Assembly: GCF_000828635.1 (NCBI RefSeq)
Contig: NZ_AP012547.1
Span: 3,100,001-3,164,000, forward strand
Direction of reading: 5' to 3'
DNA from: Sulfuritalea hydrogenivorans sk43H
GTDB lineage: Bacteria > Pseudomonadota > Gammaproteobacteria > Burkholderiales > Rhodocyclaceae
DNA: 64,000 bases
The position numbers and the translations under genes are program-made. Numbering within the stretch: the first letter of the stretch is position 1; every line of letters begins with the position of its first letter. The notes beneath the pieces were generated by a model that searched no databases, was not told the DNA's origin, and saw only the letters and a list, made by a program, of their open reading frames with translations. Below are positions 58,958 to 64,000 of the stretch, in pieces.

Positions 58958-59302
58958 TCAATCCAGTCCGAGCAGTTCCACCTCGAAAACCAGCGTCGCA
59001 TTGGGCGGGATCACGCCACCCGCGCCGCGCGCGCCGTAGCCGAGTGCCGGCGGAATGGTGAGTTTGCGGGTGCCGCCGATCCTCATCCCCTGCACGCCCT
59101 CGTCCCATCCGGCAATGACGTGCCGGGCGCCAAGCGGAAACTCGAAAGGCTCGTTGCGGTCCTTGCTCGAATCGAATTTGGAACCGTTCGTGAGCCATCC
59201 GGTGTAGTGCACCGAAACCGTCTGCCCGACGCGGGCTTCCTCGCCTTCGCCGACGATCAGTTCTTCGATGACAAGCCCGCTGGCCGTGGTGGTCTGACTC
59301 AT
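58958..59302 (-). CDS. FKBP-type peptidyl-prolyl cis-trans isomerase
   Basis: 114 residues, a single cytoplasmic FKBP domain without a signal peptide: [40 protein letters not shown] and [29 protein letters not shown]. It catalyses proline isomerisation in protein folding. Followed on the same strand, but upstream in genome order, by the PAS-GGDEF-EAL gene 36 bp away. Confidence 0.94.
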   Translation of the reverse strand: MSQTTTASGLVIEELIVGEGEEARVGQTVSVHYTGWLTNGSKFDSSKDRNEPFEFPLGARHVIAGWDEGVQGMRIGGTRKLTIPPALGYGARGAGGVIPPNATLVFEVELLGLD

Positions 59303-59338
59303 TGCCTTGCTCCGGATGTTGGTTGAACGATGTGCCGA

Positions 59339-61924
59339 TTATGCCTGAGAGCGCTGATTCGGCAGCGGACTGAATATCCCGTCGGCGAGTGTCGGCGGCA
59401 ACGGGCGCGAGAACAGGTAGCCCTGGAATTTTTCGCAGCCGAGGCCGCGCAGGATGTCCAGCTGCTCGGCGGTTTCGACGCCTTCGGCCAGCGTATCGAG
59501 GCCCAGGCTCCGGGCCAGGCCGATGATGGCGGTAACGATGGCCGCATCTTCCGGATCGACGGTGAGGTCGCGCACAAAGCCCTGGTCGACTTTCAGCTTG
59601 TGCACCGGGAAACGCTTGAGGTAACTGAGGCTGGAATATCCGGTGCCGAAATCGTCGATCGCCAGGCGCACACCCATGGCGGCGATCTCCTCGAGCTTGT
59701 CCCGGGTTTCGTCGATGTCCTGCATCAGCGTCGTCTCGGTAATCTCCAGTTCCAGCAGCCGGGCCGGCTGCCCCGTCTCCAGCAAAATGCGTCGCAGGGT
59801 CTCGACCAGGTCCTTCTGCCGGAACTGGCGCGGCGAGAGGTTGACCGAGATGGGCAGCAGCGGACGCCCCTCCTGCTGCCATTCGCGATTCTGCCGCAGC
59901 GCTTCGGCCAGCACCCACTCCCCGACCGGCACGATGAGCCCGGTTTCTTCCGCGATCGGAATGAACTCGCCCGGCTCGATCAGTCCGCGCTCCGGATCGC
60001 TCCAGCGTACCAGCGCCTCCATGCCGCATACGGTTCGCCGCGGCCAGTCGATCAAGGGCTGGTAATGCAGCAGCAGTTGCCCTCCATCGATGGCCTGGCG
60101 CAGTCTGTTCTCCAGCGTGAAGAAATGCTCGGCCTGCTCGTTCATCGCCCGGGCGAAGAACTGGAAGTTGTTGCGCCCGACCGCCTTGGCGTGATACATC
60201 GCAGTATCGGCGCTCTTCATGAGTCCGAAAACCTCGTCGCCGTCATCGGGAAAGATGCTGATGCCGATCGACGGCGTCGCATGCAGCTGATGGCCATCGA
60301 TGCTTGCCGCCGCCCCCAGCGCGCCAAGAATCTTCTCCGCCACCTGCACCGCATCGTCGGGCGACGATACCTCGTGCAGCACGATGACGAATTCATCGCC
60401 GCCCAGGCGCGACACCGTATCGACCGCCCGCACGACGCTCGTCAGGCGACTGGCCACATGCTTCAGCAGTTCATCGCCGATGGCGTGGCCCAGGGTGTCA
60501 TTGACGTTCTTGAAGCGATCGAGATCGAGGAACATCACCGCGACGCGATGCCGGCCGCGCAGCGCCTGGGCCAACGCCTGCTCCAGCCGGTCATGCAGCA
60601 GCGTGCGATTGGGCAAGCCGGTCAGGCTGTCATGGTGGGCGATATGCCAGATGCGCTGCTCGGCCTGCATCCGCTCGAATACCTCTTCCTGCAACTGGGT
60701 GTTGGCGCTTGCCAGCTCGGCGGTACGCTCGACCACGCGCTGTTCGAGCTCTTCGTGGGCGCGCAGCAAGGCTTCCTCCGCCTGATGCCGCTCGGTGACG
60801 TCCTCGAAAATCCAGGTCATGTCGATGCTGTCGGCCTGGCCGACAACCCGGCGTCCGGTACTGCGTACCCAGAACGCGTGGCCATCCTTGTGCCGCACCC
60901 GGTTCTCGCCGATATATGTCCCGCCGGCCATGACCACCGACAAGACCGCGGCGCCATTGCGCTGGTAGTCCTCCTCGTTGAGATAGAACACCCGCGTCGA
61001 ACGACCCGCCAGTTCATCCTGCTGGTAGCCGAAGATCTCGGCCAGCCTGCGATTGCAGCGTTGCACCATGCGATCCCGCGCGAACAGGATGCCCACTGCC
61101 GCATTGTCGAAAATCAGTTGCTGTTCGTCGAAGGCCTGACGCGCACGCTCTTCCGTTTCGCGCGTCGCGGTAAAGTCCTCCGTCAGCCAGACCGAACCGG
61201 CATGCGGGTTGCCCGGATCAAAGGCGCTGCCGCTGACGCGCAGCCACGTTTGCGAACCATCCCGGCGCACAAACAACTGCTCGCGGCGATGCACCCTGCC
61301 GGCGGCGAACTCGGAATAGACCTGTTCGCCGGTGCGCTGGAACTCCTCCTCGGAGTTGAACAGCCGCCGCGACGACTGGCCCAGCAGCGAGCCGGTCGGC
61401 AAATCGAATATCTCCTCGAAGCGGCGATTGCAGCGCACGAAGATGCGGTTGCGCACCACGGCGATGCCGGCCGAGGCCGTATCCAGGATGGCCGACAGCT
61501 CGCGCGTGCTGCGCTCGAGGGCATCGATCATCAGGCGGTCTTCGGCGATGTCCTCGATCATCCACAGGGTGCCGTCCCGGGGATGATGGGGATCGACCGC
61601 CTTGGCCGACACGCGGCACCAGAACAGGCTGCCGTCCTTGCGCTTGAGCTGCGTCTCGGTGCGGAAGGGATGTCCCGCCGCCAGCACCGGACCTGCCTCG
61701 CGCCCCAGGGCTGAATAGGCTTCCTGGTCGGCATAGAGAATCAGCGCGGGCTGGTCGACGAACTCGCTCAGGCTGTAGCCGAACATCTCGGCGCACAGGC
61801 GATTGGCCTGGATCAGGCGCCGATTGTGGGAAAACAGGATGCCGATCGTGGCATTCTCGAAAATCGCGTTGAGTTCGAGCGCGGCCTTCTTCGGCGGCAG
61901 GGAAAGCGGGCCGCTGCTCATCAT
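59339..61924 (-). CDS. PAS-PAS-PAS-GGDEF-EAL c-di-GMP signalling protein
   Basis: 861 residues from ATG at 61924. Three PAS sensor domains (starting [42 protein letters not shown]), a coiled coil ([19 protein letters not shown]), then GGDEF ([10 protein letters not shown] with I-site RAVD) and EAL ([54 protein letters not shown]). Both catalytic motifs look intact, so it could make or degrade c-di-GMP. No membrane helices, so cytoplasmic sensing, perhaps of redox or light through PAS cofactors. The start overlaps the upstream dehydrogenase gene stop by 4 nt. Confidence 0.93.
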   Translation of the reverse strand: MMSSGPLSLPPKKAALELNAIFENATIGILFSHNRRLIQANRLCAEMFGYSLSEFVDQPALILYADQEAYSALGREAGPVLAAGHPFRTETQLKRKDGSLFWCRVSAKAVDPHHPRDGTLWMIEDIAEDRLMIDALERSTRELSAILDTASAGIAVVRNRIFVRCNRRFEEIFDLPTGSLLGQSSRRLFNSEEEFQRTGEQVYSEFAAGRVHRREQLFVRRDGSQTWLRVSGSAFDPGNPHAGSVWLTEDFTATRETEERARQAFDEQQLIFDNAAVGILFARDRMVQRCNRRLAEIFGYQQDELAGRSTRVFYLNEEDYQRNGAAVLSVVMAGGTYIGENRVRHKDGHAFWVRSTGRRVVGQADSIDMTWIFEDVTERHQAEEALLRAHEELEQRVVERTAELASANTQLQEEVFERMQAEQRIWHIAHHDSLTGLPNRTLLHDRLEQALAQALRGRHRVAVMFLDLDRFKNVNDTLGHAIGDELLKHVASRLTSVVRAVDTVSRLGGDEFVIVLHEVSSPDDAVQVAEKILGALGAAASIDGHQLHATPSIGISIFPDDGDEVFGLMKSADTAMYHAKAVGRNNFQFFARAMNEQAEHFFTLENRLRQAIDGGQLLLHYQPLIDWPRRTVCGMEALVRWSDPERGLIEPGEFIPIAEETGLIVPVGEWVLAEALRQNREWQQEGRPLLPISVNLSPRQFRQKDLVETLRRILLETGQPARLLELEITETTLMQDIDETRDKLEEIAAMGVRLAIDDFGTGYSSLSYLKRFPVHKLKVDQGFVRDLTVDPEDAAIVTAIIGLARSLGLDTLAEGVETAEQLDILRGLGCEKFQGYLFSRPLPPTLADGIFSPLPNQRSQA

Positions 61925-62802
61925 GCCGGGTCCGTTGCGCTGCCGGCTTCGAGCACCCGCAGCAGTGAAGCAGTGTCTTCCCTGCCCCAGCCCCGCGCCA
62001 TGACCGCATTCAATTGCTGTCCGACTGCAGCTGACACCGGCAACGGTGCGCCAATCCGGGTTGCCTCTTCCATCAGCAACGCATAGTCCTTGTGGTGCAG
62101 CCGCGCTTCGACGCCGGGTGCGAATTCGCGGCTTGCCATGCGCCCGCCGAACACGTCCAGCACGCGCGAGCCGGCCGAGCCGTGCAGCATCGCGGCACGC
62201 ACCCTGGCGAAGTCGACGCCCGAAGCGGCTGCCAATCGTGCCGCTTCCGCCGCGGCCTCGATTGCCGCCACCATCACCATCTGGTTGCAGGCCTTGGCGA
62301 CCTGGCCGGCGCCGGCTTCGCCCACCCGCACAACGGTCTTGCCCAGCACCTCGAAGAACGGCTGGAGGCGTGCCGCCAGCGCCGACTTTCCGCCCCACAT
62401 GATGGCCAGCGAAGCGTTCTGCGCGCCGACACTGCCGCCGGAAACCGGGGCATCGACGAAATCAACGGCCTGCGCGGCATGCCTTGCCGCGATGCGGCGC
62501 GCCGCCGACGGCGCGATGGTCGAGAAATCGACATGCAGGCTGCCCGGCGCAAAACCCTGTGCCAGGCCCTGCGGCCCGAAAGCCAGCCCCTCGACATCGG
62601 CACTGCCGGTGACGTTGGTGAAAACCACTGTGCAGTGGCGCGCAAGCTCGGCCGGCGAGTCCCGCCACAGCGCGCCCTGCCCGATCAGCGCGGCGGCCGA
62701 CTCCCGCCGCCGCGACCAGACCGACAACGCATGCCCCGCGCGCAACAAATGCTCCGCCATCGGGCGGCCCATGGCGCCAAGGCCGATGAAGCCCAGTTGC
62801 AT
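61921..62802 (-). CDS. NAD(P)-dependent beta-hydroxyacid dehydrogenase, paralog 1
   Basis: 293 residues from ATG at 62802. Rossmann start [20 protein letters not shown], substrate-binding [19 protein letters not shown], and the catalytic Lys region [13 protein letters not shown]. Member of the 3-hydroxyisobutyrate/2-hydroxy-3-oxopropionate reductase family. It is a tandem paralog of the next gene, only 5 bp away. A copy of the 24 bp element (62367-62390) encodes KSALAAR. Confidence 0.85.
   Translation of the reverse strand: MQLGFIGLGAMGRPMAEHLLRAGHALSVWSRRRESAAALIGQGALWRDSPAELARHCTVVFTNVTGSADVEGLAFGPQGLAQGFAPGSLHVDFSTIAPSAARRIAARHAAQAVDFVDAPVSGGSVGAQNASLAIMWGGKSALAARLQPFFEVLGKTVVRVGEAGAGQVAKACNQMVMVAAIEAAAEAARLAAASGVDFARVRAAMLHGSAGSRVLDVFGGRMASREFAPGVEARLHHKDYALLMEEATRIGAPLPVSAAVGQQLNAVMARGWGREDTASLLRVLEAGSATDPA
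62367..62390 (-). repeat. Dispersed 24 bp element, partial, in dehydrogenase paralog 1
   Basis: Core CCAGCGCCGACTTT intact, upstream half shortened. Sense orientation, encoding GKSALAAR. Confidence 0.6.
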
Positions 62803-62807
62803 GACGA

Positions 62808-63683
62808 CTAGTCCGGAGTGCTCATTTTCTCGAGCAGCTTCAACGCGGCAATCGAGTCGTCCTCGCCCATGCCGCTGCCGACCATCGCATTGAACATCTG
62901 TGCGGTGGCCGCCGCCGAGGGCAGCATCAAGCCCAGGCGATGTGCCTCTCCCATCACGATGCGCAAGTCCTTCTGGTGCATCCAGGCCTTGAAGCCCGGC
63001 TTGAAATTCCGGTCGAGCATGCGCTGGCCGTGGTTTTCCAGGATCTTCGAGTAGGCAAAGCCGCCCAGCAGGGCCTCGCGTACCCGCGCCGGATCGACAC
63101 CGCTCTTCTGCGCGAAATTGAACGCCTCGGCCACCGCCATGACGCCGACCCCGGTAAGGATCTGGTTGCAGGCCTTGGCCACCTGTCCGGCGCCGCTGCC
63201 GCCGATCAGGGTCGCCGACTTGCCCATCTTGTCGAACAGCGGCTTGACCTTTTCGAACACCTCCGGCTTGCCGCCGACCATGATGGTCAGCGCCGCGTTG
63301 ATCGCGCCCGTTTCGCCGCCCGACACCGGGGCGTCGAGAAACTCGATGTCCCGCTCCGCCAGATGCAAGCCGATATGCCGCGCCGCATCGGGCGCGATGG
63401 TGCTCATGTCGACCACGATCAGACCCGGTGCCGCCCCTTCCGCCAGCCCCTGAGGGCCGAGGCAGACGGCCTCGACGTCGGGCGCATCGGCCACCATGAC
63501 GATGACCACTTCGGCGTGCCGCGCCACTTCGGCCGGATTGACATGGATCTTCGCATTGACGCCGGCAAAGGGAGCCAGCGCTTCCGGCCGGCGCGCCCAC
63601 AGATGCAGCGAATGCCCGGCCTTTTCCAGGTGCAGGGCCATCGGGCGGCCCATCAGGCCAAGGCCTATGAATCCTACTTTCAT
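62808..63683 (-). CDS. 2-hydroxy-3-oxopropionate reductase-like dehydrogenase, paralog 2
   Basis: 291 residues. MKVGFIGLGLMGRPMALHLEKAG, LDAPVSGGETGAINAALTIMVGG and [13 protein letters not shown] mark the GarR/GlxR-type tartronate semialdehyde reductase family; 3-hydroxyisobutyrate dehydrogenase is the alternative. It is the closer of the two paralogs to GarR in the DAPVSGGE motif. A GGAGAAAA-type ribosome site precedes its ATG. Probably co-transcribed with paralog 1 and the PAS-GGDEF-EAL gene downstream. Confidence 0.86.
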   Translation of the reverse strand: MKVGFIGLGLMGRPMALHLEKAGHSLHLWARRPEALAPFAGVNAKIHVNPAEVARHAEVVIVMVADAPDVEAVCLGPQGLAEGAAPGLIVVDMSTIAPDAARHIGLHLAERDIEFLDAPVSGGETGAINAALTIMVGGKPEVFEKVKPLFDKMGKSATLIGGSGAGQVAKACNQILTGVGVMAVAEAFNFAQKSGVDPARVREALLGGFAYSKILENHGQRMLDRNFKPGFKAWMHQKDLRIVMGEAHRLGLMLPSAAATAQMFNAMVGSGMGEDDSIAALKLLEKMSTPD

Positions 63684-63722
63684 GATGTTTTCTCCTCGGG
63701 GGGGGTCATGTTTTGCTTCTTG

Positions 63723-64000
63723 TCAGGTGCCAATCGCCTTGAGAATCAGCGGCACCAGCGGCTCCGGCAGCGTGATGCCGCCGCTGGTGGCAAAGGCACG
63801 GGCGTGCTCCGACATTTTCCTCCAGGTCTTGCGAATGATGTCGAGCCATTTTTCCTCGCTGTACTCGGCATGCTGGCCGGCAAAGCCGAGCATGTAGTGT
63901 TCGATGAATACGAGGTCCGTGACATCTTCCAGCAGTTGCGTATCGGCATTGACCTTGAGGCCGCGCTTGCTCACCGCCGCCATGACCGGATCGATCATTG
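63723..64000 (-). CDS. DUF4202-like protein (5' truncated by window edge)
   Basis: C-terminal ~92 residues; the frame is open at the window edge. TQLLEDVTDLVFIEHYMLGFAGQH and the KTWRKMSEHARA end resemble the DUF4202 family, which I recall from proteins encoded near sulfur or glutamate metabolism genes; this is recollection and function is unknown. Same strand as and 40 bp upstream of the dehydrogenase pair. Confidence 0.6.
   Translation of the reverse strand, partial: MIDPVMAAVSKRGLKVNADTQLLEDVTDLVFIEHYMLGFAGQHAEYSEEKWLDIIRKTWRKMSEHARAFATSGGITLPEPLVPLILKAIGT

Noticed and set aside
59330-61714. Forward 794-codon frame opposite the PAS-GGDEF-EAL gene
   Set aside because: Antisense shadow; the reverse frame has intact GGDEF and EAL motifs.

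Overview
The window reads as chromosomal DNA of a high-GC betaproteobacterium, most likely of the Rhodocyclales/Sterolibacteriaceae type. The basis is inference from gene content and order: hemC-hemD-hemX-hemY next to ppc, algZ-algR beside argH, pilS-pilR-ampD, a histone-H1-like Lys/Ala protein, a phasin, and an aryl-pyruvate ferredoxin oxidoreductase. No phage, transposase, rRNA or CRISPR is present. There is one tRNA (Pro, CGG). Both ends are cut inside genes.

Layout. 1-4.6 kb: a tightly overlapping operon of an acetyl-CoA synthetase-like enzyme, 2-oxoacid dehydrogenase E1 alpha, E1 beta and E2, and a stand-alone acyl carrier protein. 4.7-10.2 kb: small unknown ORFs, pcm, a small conserved protein, a zinc alcohol dehydrogenase, a Lon-family protease and tusE. 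10.4-15.2 kb: iorA-iorB-folD-purE-hemF, all forward. 15.4-19.6 kb: hemY, hemX, hemD and hemC on the reverse strand, with two inverted copies of a ~230 bp intergenic repeat enclosing hemY-hemX-hemD. 19.8-30.5 kb: the phosphoenolpyruvate/malate node (ppc, maeB, pckG) with a PBP7-type endopeptidase, a patatin lipase and an aminotransferase. 30.7-38.7 kb: the H1-like protein, an ORF-poor 600 bp stretch with an apparently orphan NrdR-type promoter, ampD, pilR, pilS, tRNA-Pro, ispB, algR and algZ. 38.8-49.6 kb: argH, a Ser/Thr kinase with a cyclic-nucleotide domain, a fructosamine kinase, grxD, msrPQ, a methyltransferase, apaG, a class III adenylate cyclase, an orphan histidine kinase and a lone type IV pilin-like gene. 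49.7-56 kb: a KefB-type antiporter, kdsD-kdsC-lptC-lptA, an enoyl-CoA hydratase and a phasin. 56-64 kb: an aminotransferase, a diguanylate cyclase, an FKBP isomerase, a PAS-GGDEF-EAL protein, two paralogous beta-hydroxyacid dehydrogenases and a partial DUF4202-like gene.

The most unusual signals are not genes. (1) A ~24 bp element, with core CCAGCGCCGACT and the upstream half reading about CGCCGTATCG, occurs at least 11 times plus two diverged copies in 64 kb, both between genes and in frame inside genes. Seven of the eight coding copies lie in the same orientation relative to the host gene. (2) Inverted ~230 bp repeats flank hemY-hemX-hemD. (3) Two NrdR-like boxes with centres exactly 31 bp apart overlie a sigma70-like promoter where no ribonucleotide reductase gene follows. 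(4) A sigma54-type promoter with an upstream CTGTC/GACAG inverted repeat precedes the pilin gene, in the same window as pilS-pilR.

The genes work together in a few visible ways: heme synthesis (hemF, hemYXDC), C3/C4 carbon balance (ppc, maeB, pckG), LPS Kdo supply and transport (kdsD, kdsC, lptC, lptA), pilus regulation (pilSR and pilin), second-messenger signalling (adenylate cyclase, cNMP-binding kinase, two GGDEF proteins) and polyhydroxyalkanoate storage (phasin). All calls come from reading the sequence and recalled family knowledge; no database search was run.
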